The notes: a model not told the origin generated them from the sequence alone. A DNA stretch of 64,000 nucleotides from Deltaproteobacteria bacterium GWC2_55_46 (GCA_001595385.3 LVEI03000001.1:2299344-2363343); one strand, 5' to 3'. Positions 54,647 to 62,266 are shown, numbered from the stretch's first letter. Numbers and translations are program-made.

Positions 54647-54753
54647 CCGGATGAGAGCTCATGAAGGGGCTCAATCATCCGGATGCAAGCCTTGACAGGC
54701 CTTGCAGCTCTACCCGGCGAAGACGCCAACCTATCATGGCCTCGAAGCCATGA
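54647..54753 (+). repeat. structured leader unit 3
   Basis: Hairpins at 54647-54682 (CCGGATGA/TCATCCGG with an inner GAGC/GCTC and a 6-base ATGAAG loop), 54685-54705 (GCAAG..CTTGC with inner CC/GG) and 54734-54753 (TCATGGC/GCCATGA, loop CTCGAA). The last two copy unit 2 at the same spacing (46 and 49 bases between starts), so the unit has been duplicated. Confidence 0.55.
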
Positions 54754-54923
54754 AAAAAAAAGCAAAATCGGCGGGAAGTAAAGCTCACGCAGGGCTTACT
54801 ATCCTGAAAACATGCCACGACGCTTTAGCGACATCAAACTGTCGGAGGTTGGCTTATTCAGGGCACGTGGTGCTCAATTACAGCCTCCCCATAATGACAT
54901 GGAATTTTGAAAGGGGAAGAGCA

Positions 54924-55835
54924 ATGAAGAGATTCCTCACACTCGCAATCGCGACAGCTTCAATCGGTTTCATAGCGGCAGGCACGGCGTCCGCTACGAC
55001 TGTATCCAACTACACCGCAGGTTCTGCCGCCACCGGCATCGCCCAGTCAAGGCACAATCTCGGCGCATTCGGCGCGCATCTTACATCAAACGGCACGACC
55101 GAGATATGCGTATTCTGTCACACGCCTCACCATACCAGCAGCACCGGGGCCGGACCGTTATGGAACAGGGGCGCGTCTGTCACCGCTTTTACCGCCTATA
55201 CCAGCACCATCGCCGGCACCACACCTGGCGCGCCTGGCGCGGGCTCGCTTGCATGCCTCAGCTGCCATGACGGTACTACCACTCTCGATAACATAGCCAA
55301 CAAGCCTGGCAAGGCCGGTCTTGGCTCCGCGGGTATCGGCTCCTCCAGCGATGCTGGCTGGTACTTCTTCGAAGACGGCATGATTGAAGATGACACGTTG
55401 GAGATGATGGATGACAGCAGGTTGGCGATCGGCATGGACGCGGACCTCTCGAACGACCACCCGATCGGCGTGACCTACTACGGCGGCACGAAGGCCTCTC
55501 TCAGGCAGACCTCGCTTACCATCGCTGGCATCAGCGTAAGCGCTGACCTCGCCTCGAGCGCCTCGTCCTACGATAGCAACAACCTTACCCAGAACCGTTG
55601 GGCTGTAAACGGGTTCGTCTCCTCGACAGCGTCCATCGCTGACCTCTTGAGGGATAACAAAGTAGAGTGCACCAGCTGCCACGACCCGCACTTCAGCAAC
55701 AAGTCGTGGACCGAGATCGACGCTACATATTCCACAGACCCTATGGAGCAAGAGATGATGTCTGACGGAATGTTCTTGAGAAGGGTCGGCGGAAACGCAG
55801 GTTCCGGCGTTTGCAGAACCTGTCACGAGAAGTAA
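54924..55835 (+). CDS. exported tetraheme c-type cytochrome
   Basis: 303 residues from ATG 54924 (AAGGGGAAGAGCA upstream); an in-frame extension to 54702 is leader RNA. The signal peptide ends TASATT. Four heme motifs are CVFCH, CLSCH, CTSCH and CRTCH, the first in the doubled-CXXCH style EICVFCHTPHH, where the extra His can ligate a neighbouring heme. An acidic Met-rich loop (EDGMIEDDTLEMMDDSRLAIGMDADL) lies between hemes 2 and 3. The general plan matches extracellular or outer-surface tetraheme cytochromes of metal-reducing bacteria (OmcE-like), but that assignment is tentative. A terminator follows, and an ANTAR gene lies next. Confidence 0.8.
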   Translation: MKRFLTLAIATASIGFIAAGTASATTVSNYTAGSAATGIAQSRHNLGAFGAHLTSNGTTEICVFCHTPHHTSSTGAGPLWNRGASVTAFTAYTSTIAGTTPGAPGAGSLACLSCHDGTTTLDNIANKPGKAGLGSAGIGSSSDAGWYFFEDGMIEDDTLEMMDDSRLAIGMDADLSNDHPIGVTYYGGTKASLRQTSLTIAGISVSADLASSASSYDSNNLTQNRWAVNGFVSSTASIADLLRDNKVECTSCHDPHFSNKSWTEIDATYSTDPMEQEMMSDGMFLRRVGGNAGSGVCRTCHEK

Positions 55836-55843
55836 GCTTACCT

Positions 55844-55881
55844 GCCGGGAAAGTGGCCCCGCCCACTTTCCCGGCTCTTTT
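55844..55881 (+). terminator. intrinsic terminator of the cytochrome gene
   Basis: A perfect 13-bp stem GCCGGGAAAGTGG and its complement around a 6-base loop, then TCTTTT. It separates the cytochrome from the ANTAR gene, although read-through would express both. Confidence 0.8.
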
Positions 55882-55903
55882 ATAAGAGCAACTGAGGCCA
55901 CAT

Positions 55904-56278
55904 ATGATACGGGACGGAGCCAAAAGCGCCATATTAAAAAGACAGGGTGTCAAAATGGTATCCAGAGCCAAAAAAAGAGATACACCGACGTTAAAACCAG
56001 CGCTTACTGATTGTCTGAGCTGTAAGGTCCTCATGGCTGAGGTAGAGGAGCTGAAGGCCAGGCTCGAAGAGCGGAAGGTCATCGAACAGGGCAAATGGAT
56101 ACTGGTCAAGCAAAAGGGGATAAGCGAAGAGGAGGCTCTCAACCTGTTGCGAGTCTCCGCGCGACGTCAGCAGAAGACGATTTGTGAGATAGCGAAGGTC
56201 CTGATAGCTGGAGAAAGGATATTGAGTGGCTCCTTTCCGGCAGGGCCGGGGGCGGCGCCGGATGAGCCAAAAAAATAA
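55904..56278 (+). CDS. stand-alone ANTAR domain RNA-binding protein
   Basis: A 124-residue protein from ATG 55904 (GAGG 6 bases upstream). The N-terminal third is basic with a CLSC pair (CxxC near residues 37-40) and a coiled-coil stretch EVEELKARLEERK. The ANTAR core follows (about 57-108): KVIEQGKWILVKQKGISEEEALNLLRVSARRQQKTICEIAKVLI, matching the family's IeqAKgiLm, eAf..LR..A and vA..i positions. There is no receiver domain. ANTAR proteins bind two-hairpin RNA and prevent termination. The leader of the cytochrome gene just upstream is the obvious candidate target. The CxxC might sense redox or metal. Confidence 0.8.
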   Translation: MIRDGAKSAILKRQGVKMVSRAKKRDTPTLKPALTDCLSCKVLMAEVEELKARLEERKVIEQGKWILVKQKGISEEEALNLLRVSARRQQKTICEIAKVLIAGERILSGSFPAGPGAAPDEPKK

Positions 56279-56477
56279 TTACAGGCTACCTCTAAAAATT
56301 GTTCTTTCCCCTGACCTCTGCGTAGCGCCAGAATAAAAATGCTCACATTATTAGCTTAGATGCTGCGCTTTTTCTTTCCGCTTTGTAACGCAGGCGTTTT
56401 TTTGCGGTCCGTTCAGCTTCTGCCGGGCGGATCATAACGGCAACGCAAAAAGCATAACATTAAAAAAACCTTCGCCC

Positions 56478-56978
56478 CTATCCCACCAGCACAAACTTTT
56501 CCGGTCTCACTCCGCAGACGAAGCATGGCTCCTTTGGCCTTCCGAACTCGACGTGTCCGCAGACAGGGCAGAGATAGAACTCGGTCTCTGTAAGGTCAGC
56601 CCCGTTCTTGACGGCATCGAGCGCGAGCTTGTAGAGGCGCGCGTGCACCTGCTCGACCTGTAACGCGTAGCCTATCATGCGCTTGCCCTTGTGCCCTTCA
56701 GCCTCGGCCTGCTTTAGCATCGGAGGGTACATCTCGGTATATTCGTAGGTCTCTCCGCCTATCGCAGCCTCAAGGTTCTCCATGGTCGATTTAACGCCTT
56801 CAAGGGCGTTTATATGCCCTTCGGCATGTATCTTTTCGGCCTCGGCCGTGGTGCGGAAAAGCCTTGCTATATTCGGGAAGCCGTCCTGCTCGGCCTTTTT
56901 GGCGAAAGCGCGGTATTTCTGATTGGCCTGGCTTTCCCCGGCAAACGCTTCTTTCAGATCGTCTTTTGTATTCGACAT
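56478..56978 (-). CDS. rubrerythrin
   Basis: A 166-residue protein. The N-terminal ferritin-like domain (about 1-130) carries the di-iron Glu/His set in AFAGESQANQKYRAFA, AEAEKIHAEGHINAL and ALQVEQVHARLY. The C-terminal rubredoxin domain has LCPVCGHVEF and CFVCGV. Rubrerythrin reduces hydrogen peroxide in anaerobes. It is its own transcription unit with a plausible promoter upstream. Confidence 0.95.
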   Translation of the reverse strand: MSNTKDDLKEAFAGESQANQKYRAFAKKAEQDGFPNIARLFRTTAEAEKIHAEGHINALEGVKSTMENLEAAIGGETYEYTEMYPPMLKQAEAEGHKGKRMIGYALQVEQVHARLYKLALDAVKNGADLTETEFYLCPVCGHVEFGRPKEPCFVCGVRPEKFVLVG

Positions 56979-57024
56979 AGAGCCCCCTGTTTTCTAAAAT
57001 AATTTATATGAACGCTACCAGACA

Positions 57025-57094
57025 AATATACCAAGTTTCAGGGAAGATTTAAACCTGTTAGCAGGCTCACAGGTGCAGGGTAAACCGTTTTACG
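57025..57094 (-). promoter_or_regulatory. possible promoter and palindrome upstream of rubrerythrin
   Basis: On the minus strand, TATATT (57025-57030) and TTTAAA (57048-57053) are separated by 17 bases, with a start near 57018. An inverted repeat GTAAA-N4-TTTAC lies at 57080-57093, sharing the GTAA-N6-TTAC core with the box at 26403-26418. Confidence 0.35.
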
Positions 57095-57116
57095 GCTCAA
57101 CCTTTGTTTAAACGCG

Positions 57117-57144
57117 AAAACCCGGGCCTTTGACCCGGGTTTTT
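57117..57144. terminator. bidirectional terminator between Hsp20 and rubrerythrin regions
   Basis: A stem AAAACCCGGG/CCCGGGTTTT with a 7-base loop and T/A runs on both sides. It most likely terminates hsp20. Confidence 0.8.
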
Positions 57145-57187
57145 GTTTAAGAGATAAGGTGGATTTGAATTTGACCGTTGACCGTTG

Positions 57188-57676
57188 TCAAGCGGCCTTT
57201 TTGCCATCTCCCATCACCTCGACCTTTATCTTCCTCGGAAGGGCCTCAGCTTTTGCGGGCATCGTTATCTCGATGACGCCATTGCTGCAGCTCGCGTGCA
57301 CCTTGGTCGTGTCAACGCCCTCAGGCAGCGTTACCGTCCTCTCGAAGGCGCCGAAAGAGGTCTCGTGGAAGAGATAGCCCTCTTTCTTCTCCTCAACCGT
57401 GGACTTCCTCTCGCCCCTGATGGTGAGGAGATTGCCGGTAACAGAGATCTCTACGTCCTTGGGGTCAACGCCAGGCAGGTCGGCGCGGACAACGAACTGG
57501 TTCTCTTTCATGAAGCTGTCGACGAGCGGATACCACTCGCCCCTGAACTCCCTCCTCAAAAGCCCGGTGGGCAATATCGTGGATAGCCCCCCGAATGCCC
57601 TCCTGAACATATCCTCCATCTCCTTCTCGATAGTTGCCAACTCCCTTAACGGCTCCCATTTCCTCAGGTCTGCCAT
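57188..57676 (-). CDS. small heat shock protein (Hsp20/alpha-crystallin family)
   Basis: 162 residues from ATG (complement of 57674-57676) with GGAGGT 6 bases upstream; an earlier start adds only 5 residues. The alpha-crystallin domain (about 55-150) includes VRADLPGVDPKDVEISVTGNLLTIRGER, FGAFERTVTLPEGVD and the GVIEITMPA strand. It is an ATP-independent holdase chaperone. It has a near-consensus promoter. Confidence 0.95.
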   Translation of the reverse strand: MADLRKWEPLRELATIEKEMEDMFRRAFGGLSTILPTGLLRREFRGEWYPLVDSFMKENQFVVRADLPGVDPKDVEISVTGNLLTIRGERKSTVEEKKEGYLFHETSFGAFERTVTLPEGVDTTKVHASCSNGVIEITMPAKAEALPRKIKVEVMGDGKKAA

Positions 57677-57727
57677 AAGCTTACCTCCCAAACTGACTCC
57701 ACCTTACCGTGCCTTATCTCTAATTCA

Positions 57728-57756
57728 AATATAGTCCTTTCGTTCAGGTCTGTCAA
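57728..57756 (-). promoter_or_regulatory. promoter of the hsp20 gene
   Basis: On the minus strand, TTGACA (57751-57756), 17-bp spacing and TATATT (57728-57733). The transcript would start about 45 bases before the start codon. No CIRCE or heat-shock-sigma pattern is seen. Confidence 0.7.
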
Positions 57757-57786
57757 GTCGGGGCAAGGCAGAAATAATGAGGAAAA

Positions 57787-58947
57787 TCAAATGGTTGGTT
57801 TTGGACGGATATGCGGGGCAGGGGTATTTTTGGCTGCGGGGACCGTCTGGGGGGTAGCCTGTGTCACTTTGTTTTTACCGGTTAGTTTTGAGGCGTACAT
57901 GGCAGAGTCGGCCTCTTTTATGAGCGCGTCCCTTACCTCATTGAGCCCTGCGCCGCGCGGGGATGATAGGGCGGCTACCCCTATCGAGCTTGTTATCACG
58001 CCCTTTATCCTGATGGCCTTTTCGCCCCCGGGGTACCTTGCCTTTATGAAGACAAAGTCCTGTATGGTCTTCCTCAGCCTTTCGGCGAAGGCCATGCCTT
58101 CAGCCGGCGCCGTATCCGGCAGAATGACGATGAACTCGTCGCCTCCGTACCTCGCGGCCGTGGCCCTGGGGGAGGGCAGAATGGAGGCGATGACGACCCC
58201 AAGCTCGGCTAAGACCCTGCTGCCGGCGAGATGGCCGTAGTTGTCGTTCACCTCCTTGAACCTGTCGAGGTCGAGGAAGATGAGGCAGAGGTCTTTTTTT
58301 GAGCGCAAGGCGCTGCGCACGTCCTTCGTGAGCCTGTCGTAGAAGTACCTGTCGTTGTGCAATCCGGTGAGGTTGTCCCTTATCGAGAGCTCGCCGAACC
58401 TCTTGGCGTCGAGAGAGTTCTGTATGAGGGTCGATGTGTATTCGGCGAATATCTTGAGAAGCGTCAGATCGTCCGGGCCGTAGTCGATGCCGTTTTGCCT
58501 GTTGATGAGCTCGATTACCCCGATGGTAGTCCCCTTTATGCCTATAGGGGCGCAGATGATGGACTTGGTCTGGAAGTTGGTCTTCTGGTCTATCTTGGAG
58601 TAGAAGTTCCTGTCGTGCTCTACCTTCTTGCTGATATAGGGCTTGCCGGTAGTATAGGCGCTTCCGGCTATCCCCAGTGTGGCCGGAAGTGTTGTCCCGG
58701 TGAGGGCAGCCGAGCCCTTGCCGAAGCAGGCCACGAAGTAAAGGAGCCCCTGCTTCTGCCGGTCAGGGGTAAGGGTAGGGTCGTCAAGTAGTATGGAGCC
58801 GGACTCGGACGGGACGAACCTGTTCGCCCATTTGAGTATCTCCCTGAGCATCCTTTTGAGGTCGACGTCCTCGGGCCTGTACTCGTCCCTTCTCTTTCTT
58901 TCGAGTATCTTGTCGAGGACGCCCTTTTCGGTCACATTTATCAGCAT
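57787..58947 (-). CDS. GAF-GGDEF diguanylate cyclase
   Basis: 386 residues from ATG 58947 (minus strand). The predicted transcript starts near 58988, which excludes the longer frame from 58992. A GAF sensor domain spans about 30-180 (FVACFGKGSAALTGTTLPA, SIICAPIGIKGTTIGVIELINR). The GGDEF domain spans about 195-360, with RDNLTGLHNDRYFYDRL and an intact active site RYGGDEFIVILP. No RxxD inhibitory site precedes GGDEF. A basic Pro-rich tail follows. It makes the second messenger c-di-GMP in response to a small molecule bound by GAF. Confidence 0.88.
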   Translation of the reverse strand: MLINVTEKGVLDKILERKRRDEYRPEDVDLKRMLREILKWANRFVPSESGSILLDDPTLTPDRQKQGLLYFVACFGKGSAALTGTTLPATLGIAGSAYTTGKPYISKKVEHDRNFYSKIDQKTNFQTKSIICAPIGIKGTTIGVIELINRQNGIDYGPDDLTLLKIFAEYTSTLIQNSLDAKRFGELSIRDNLTGLHNDRYFYDRLTKDVRSALRSKKDLCLIFLDLDRFKEVNDNYGHLAGSRVLAELGVVIASILPSPRATAARYGGDEFIVILPDTAPAEGMAFAERLRKTIQDFVFIKARYPGGEKAIRIKGVITSSIGVAALSSPRGAGLNEVRDALIKEADSAMYASKLTGKNKVTQATPQTVPAAKNTPAPHIRPKPTI

Positions 58948-58994
58948 GGAAGCGGGAATACTCCTGCCTTGCGGGGATAAGGGTGCTCTCAATC

Positions 58995-59059
58995 TATATA
59001 CAACAGGAAGAGAACCCTGACAAGCGGTTTATTTTTTATGATATGTGACCGTGGTCACA
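58995..59059 (-). promoter_or_regulatory. promoter with CRP-type site for the diguanylate cyclase gene
   Basis: On the minus strand, TTGTCA (59018-59023), 17-bp spacing and TATATA (58995-59000). The perfect palindrome TGTGACCGTGGTCACA lies at 59044-59059 and contains TGTGA-N6-TCACA. Its centre is about 63 bases upstream of the predicted start, near the class I CRP position (-61.5). Confidence 0.6.
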
Positions 59060-59083
59060 GGTATTTGGCTGGCGTAAAGGCAC

Positions 59084-59109
59084 TAAGCGCCCATCGGCGG
59101 GGGCGCTTA
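59084..59109 (-). terminator. hairpin after the hydrogenase operon
   Basis: A 9-bp stem TAAGCGCCC/GGGCGCTTA with an 8-base loop, directly downstream of the large-subunit stop. It has no T-run on the minus strand, so termination may be partial. Confidence 0.4.
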
Positions 59110-59113
59110 AAGA

Positions 59114-60406
59114 TTATTCTATGAAGCTCACGTCCATGATATGGGTAGAGCATGAGATGCAGGGGTCGTATGCCCTGACGAGCGTTTCTACACTCCGTGC
59201 GATCTCCGCCTTGGGCCTGTGAAGGACTGTGGGGACAAAGGCCCTCAGGTCGTCCTCGATGGAGCGAAGGTTCTGGGCCGTAGGGATGATGCACTCGGCG
59301 TTCTCAATAAGGCCGTCCTTGCCGATCTCGTACTCGTGATAGAGAGTCCCCCTGGGCGCCTCCACCATGCCAACGCCCCTGCCGTAGCCCCTTGGCCTTG
59401 CGAGCGGCTCCTGTACAGGGCCGATATCAAGGAGCTCGTCTATAAGCCCGATGGCCTCTTCCGTGGCGTGGAAGCACTCGATGAGCTGGGCCATGTTGTT
59501 CATGAACGGGTTATGGCAGGGGAATTTCATCCCGGAGGCCTTGAGGGCCTCTTTTGCCTTTGGGTTGAGTTGCCTGAAGTTGTTGTTGAGCCTTGAGAGC
59601 GCGCCGACCATGAATGTGCCCTTTGATGAGCGGGCGTGCTTGGCGGTGGAATGCTCTACTACGTATTCCTTTACCTCGCCGGTGTAGCTCCTGGGGTCTA
59701 TCTCCTTGCCGTAGCTCGAAACCGGCTCGCCGGCGTAGAACGCGTACTCGCCCCTGGACTTAAGCGAGACGAACTCCCTTTCGAGCGAAAAATCCGGGAC
59801 CGGGGCCTTCACGAGAAAATCGAGCGTGGCCTCAAGGCCGGAAAACGTTCCGGCAAGCTCATTTTTAAGCCTTCTTAAGTCCTGTGCCCTGGGCGTGAAG
59901 ACCACGCCTCCCGGGAAGAGCGATATCGGGTGTATGTGACGGCCTCCGACCACCTCGCATATTTCGTTGGCGAGCCTTTTGAGCTCAAGCCCGGTCTTTG
60001 CCATCTCAGGGTGAGAGCTTAGAAGGGGCACTATCGAGCCAGCGCCCACAAGGTCCGGGAGCACCAGGAAGAATACGTGCAGGATATGGCTCTGAAGGGT
60101 CTCTCCGTCGAATGCGAGTTTTCTCAAGAGGGTCGCCTGCCTGGATATCTTTATATCCATGGCGTCCTCTATGGCCCGGAGAGAGGCAGAGGTATGGCTC
60201 ACGGCGCAGATGCCGCAGATGCGGGCCATTATGTGCTGTGCCTCGTCATAGCGCCTGCCCTTGAGCATCATCTCGAAGAACCTTGGGGATTCTATTATCT
60301 CGAGCTTCAGCTCCTTAATGCGCCCCTTTTTGATATCTATGACGATATTCCCATGGCCTTCGACCCTGGTTATCTCATGTATCCTGATATTGAGGTCTTT
60401 TTTCAT
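59114..60406 (-). CDS. [NiFe]-hydrogenase large subunit, group 3 type
   Basis: A 430-residue catalytic subunit. The N-terminal nickel motif is ARICGICAVSHTSAS (L1, RxCGxCxxxH) near residue 60. The C-terminal motif is DPCISCSTHIMDV (L2) with a short IMDVSFIE tail. It resembles the alpha subunits of cytoplasmic sulfhydrogenase-type (group 3b) or F420-type enzymes: short, without TAT signal partner. Nickel insertion genes (hyp) are not in the window. The gene is 26 bases downstream of its small subunit. Confidence 0.85.
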   Translation of the reverse strand: MKKDLNIRIHEITRVEGHGNIVIDIKKGRIKELKLEIIESPRFFEMMLKGRRYDEAQHIMARICGICAVSHTSASLRAIEDAMDIKISRQATLLRKLAFDGETLQSHILHVFFLVLPDLVGAGSIVPLLSSHPEMAKTGLELKRLANEICEVVGGRHIHPISLFPGGVVFTPRAQDLRRLKNELAGTFSGLEATLDFLVKAPVPDFSLEREFVSLKSRGEYAFYAGEPVSSYGKEIDPRSYTGEVKEYVVEHSTAKHARSSKGTFMVGALSRLNNNFRQLNPKAKEALKASGMKFPCHNPFMNNMAQLIECFHATEEAIGLIDELLDIGPVQEPLARPRGYGRGVGMVEAPRGTLYHEYEIGKDGLIENAECIIPTAQNLRSIEDDLRAFVPTVLHRPKAEIARSVETLVRAYDPCISCSTHIMDVSFIE

Positions 60407-60431
60407 CAGAGTCTATTTCCCTTTTGATTTC

Positions 60432-61205
60432 TCAGGGTAGAGGGCACTTCTTCCCGGTCTTGCATTGCCCGTAGAGCGCGAACTTCCTTATGACCGCCTC
60501 AGCCGTGAGGCCGTATCTTTCGAGCGTTTCCTCGTGCGAATCGATATTGGGGTTGTCGACAGTGCCTCTGCACCCCCAGCACCATGTGCCGTAGGTGACG
60601 CAGATGGCGTCGCAGCCAGCCCTTGAGACCGGCCCCATGCAGGTCATCCCCTTCTCAAAGACGCAGATATTCCCGGCGAGCTTGCAGTCCACGCAGACCG
60701 GGTAGTTAGCTACCTCCGGCTTCTTTCCCATAAGAAGGGCGGTCAGGAAGGAGAGAAACTCCTTTTTGGATATGGGACAGCCGTGCAGGTAATAGTCGAC
60801 GTCCACAACGGCGTCTACAGGCCTTGCAGGGATGGTGTCTATTAGCTTAAAGCTCCTGGCCGCTTTCTTCCCGTATACCTTCTCCTTTACCTCTTCCATG
60901 GGGTAGCGGTTCTTGAGGCAGTTGAGCCCGCCGGTCGACGAGCACGCGCCGAGGGCGACCAATACCTTCGCTTGCTTCCGTATCTTTTTGAGCTTCCTGA
61001 TCTCGTCTTTTCTGCTTATCGAGCCCTCGACAAAGGCTATGTCGTAATCATTGGACTTCTCGGTCATGGCCTCCCTGAAGTTCACTATCTTTATCTGGCT
61101 CAGGATATCCGGCAGCTCCCGCTCGCAGCTCAAGACCATGAGCTGACAGCCTTCACAGCATGTGAACGAGAAGAACGCGACCTTTGGTTTTTCCTGTGCT
61201 TCCAT
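60432..61205 (-). CDS. [NiFe]-hydrogenase small subunit, group 3 type
   Basis: A 257-residue Fe-S subunit without a TAT signal, so it is cytoplasmic. The proximal-cluster cysteines are in FTCCEGCQL, GACSSTGG and HGCPISKKE. Additional cysteines (VCVDCKLAGNICVF, TCMGP, GTWCWGCRG) bind the outer clusters, as in the delta subunit of sulfhydrogenases. Upstream diaphorase subunits normally paired with it (FAD/NAD and Fe-S subunits) are absent: the next gene upstream is an unrelated transporter. Electron partner unknown. Confidence 0.85.
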   Translation of the reverse strand: MEAQEKPKVAFFSFTCCEGCQLMVLSCERELPDILSQIKIVNFREAMTEKSNDYDIAFVEGSISRKDEIRKLKKIRKQAKVLVALGACSSTGGLNCLKNRYPMEEVKEKVYGKKAARSFKLIDTIPARPVDAVVDVDYYLHGCPISKKEFLSFLTALLMGKKPEVANYPVCVDCKLAGNICVFEKGMTCMGPVSRAGCDAICVTYGTWCWGCRGTVDNPNIDSHEETLERYGLTAEAVIRKFALYGQCKTGKKCPLP

Positions 61206-61245
61206 GGGTCCTTCCTTGATTGTAAGTGCTTGAGTTTTCTATAAA

Positions 61246-61274
61246 ATAATATCATAAAAGGTCGGTCTTGTAAA
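61246..61274 (-). promoter_or_regulatory. promoter of the hydrogenase operon
   Basis: On the minus strand, TTTACA (61269-61274), 17-bp spacing and TATTAT (61246-61251). The start would be about 34 bases before the small-subunit ATG. It supports the two-gene operon beginning here and not further upstream. Confidence 0.6.
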
Positions 61275-61382
61275 CCTTGCGAATCATCTTTAAGATTTCA
61301 ATAGAGGTATTCAGGATTTCTTGATATTTCCGGATGTTTTAAGAACGGGGTCCGGCATTGGGCTTTTTCTTAAGGCGCTCTC

Positions 61383-62261
61383 CTACATTATCCAGAGCAG
61401 GAGAAGCGGTGTCGTGAATATGCTTGCGAAGGTCGATAGGGCCACGGTCGAGGCGACGAGGTCGCTATCCACCTTGTACCTGTGGCTCACCACGAAGTTT
61501 ATGACAGCCGCAGGCATGCCTGAGGAAAGGAGTATCACTTTCTGGTTCAGCCCCTCGATGCCGAAGAGCGTTACCACCCCCCAGGCTATCGCCACGCCTC
61601 CGCCTATCCTTATGGCTGTCCCGGCAAGCGAGATGCCGTGGAAGGCCAGGCGGGCGGAGTAGAGCCTGTAGCCGAGGCTTACCTGCATTATCGGGATGGT
61701 GGCCGCACCCAGCATGTCAAAGGTGGTTATGACAGGCTCCGGGAGGGGTATTTCAGCAAGGTTCAAACTTATGCCGATCACCGCGGCGTAGATAAGCGGC
61801 AGCCGGAGCATCTCGGAGAGGCCGCCATGTCCCTTCGCGATGTATATGCCGAGAGAATATACGAGAAGGCTTATGGCTACGTAGTAAAGGACCGCGACCG
61901 TGAGCCCTTCGGGGCCGAAGGCCAGGAGGGCGAGCGGGAAGGACATGTTCCCCGAGTTCATGAACATCGTCGGCAGATAAAAGCCACGCAGGTCCTGCCT
62001 GCCTATCGCCTTGAGGAAGATGAATGAGAGCGCGCCGGTCCCGGCTACGACGATGACGGCGGAGAGGGCTACTATGGCCAAGTCGCCTGTTACGAGCTTT
62101 TTGTGCGACAGGGAAGAGAGTACGAGCGCCGGGATAGTCAGGTAAAGGAGCACCTCGATTATGGGCTCCAGGCTTATCTTTTTAAACCTCGCGAAGAGGT
62201 ATCCCAGGCCGATTATGCAGAAGACCGGGAAGACGACTGAGAGTACTTTGATTATGGGCAT
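61383..62261 (-). CDS. AEC family transporter
   Basis: A 292-residue protein with ten predicted TM helices in two halves. Family blocks are visible: GYLFARFKKISLEPIIEVLLYLTIPALVLSSL near residue 19 and NSGNMSFPLALLAFGPEG near 101, and the second half contains LSSGMPAAVINFVVSHRYKVD (near 245). AEC proteins export or exchange auxin-like or C4 organic acids (malate permeases). Its location next to a carboxylase for pyruvate/oxaloacetate suggests a C4-acid link. It lies downstream of that gene on the same strand. Confidence 0.8.
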   Translation of the reverse strand: MPIIKVLSVVFPVFCIIGLGYLFARFKKISLEPIIEVLLYLTIPALVLSSLSHKKLVTGDLAIVALSAVIVVAGTGALSFIFLKAIGRQDLRGFYLPTMFMNSGNMSFPLALLAFGPEGLTVAVLYYVAISLLVYSLGIYIAKGHGGLSEMLRLPLIYAAVIGISLNLAEIPLPEPVITTFDMLGAATIPIMQVSLGYRLYSARLAFHGISLAGTAIRIGGGVAIAWGVVTLFGIEGLNQKVILLSSGMPAAVINFVVSHRYKVDSDLVASTVALSTFASIFTTPLLLLWIM

Positions 62262-62266
62262 AGGTT

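Noticed and set aside
54600-54860. Possible GEMM (c-di-GMP or cGAMP) riboswitch before the tetraheme cytochrome
   Set aside because: The expected GCAAACC and GACGCAAAGC conserved words and their spacing are not present, although the leader is highly structured.
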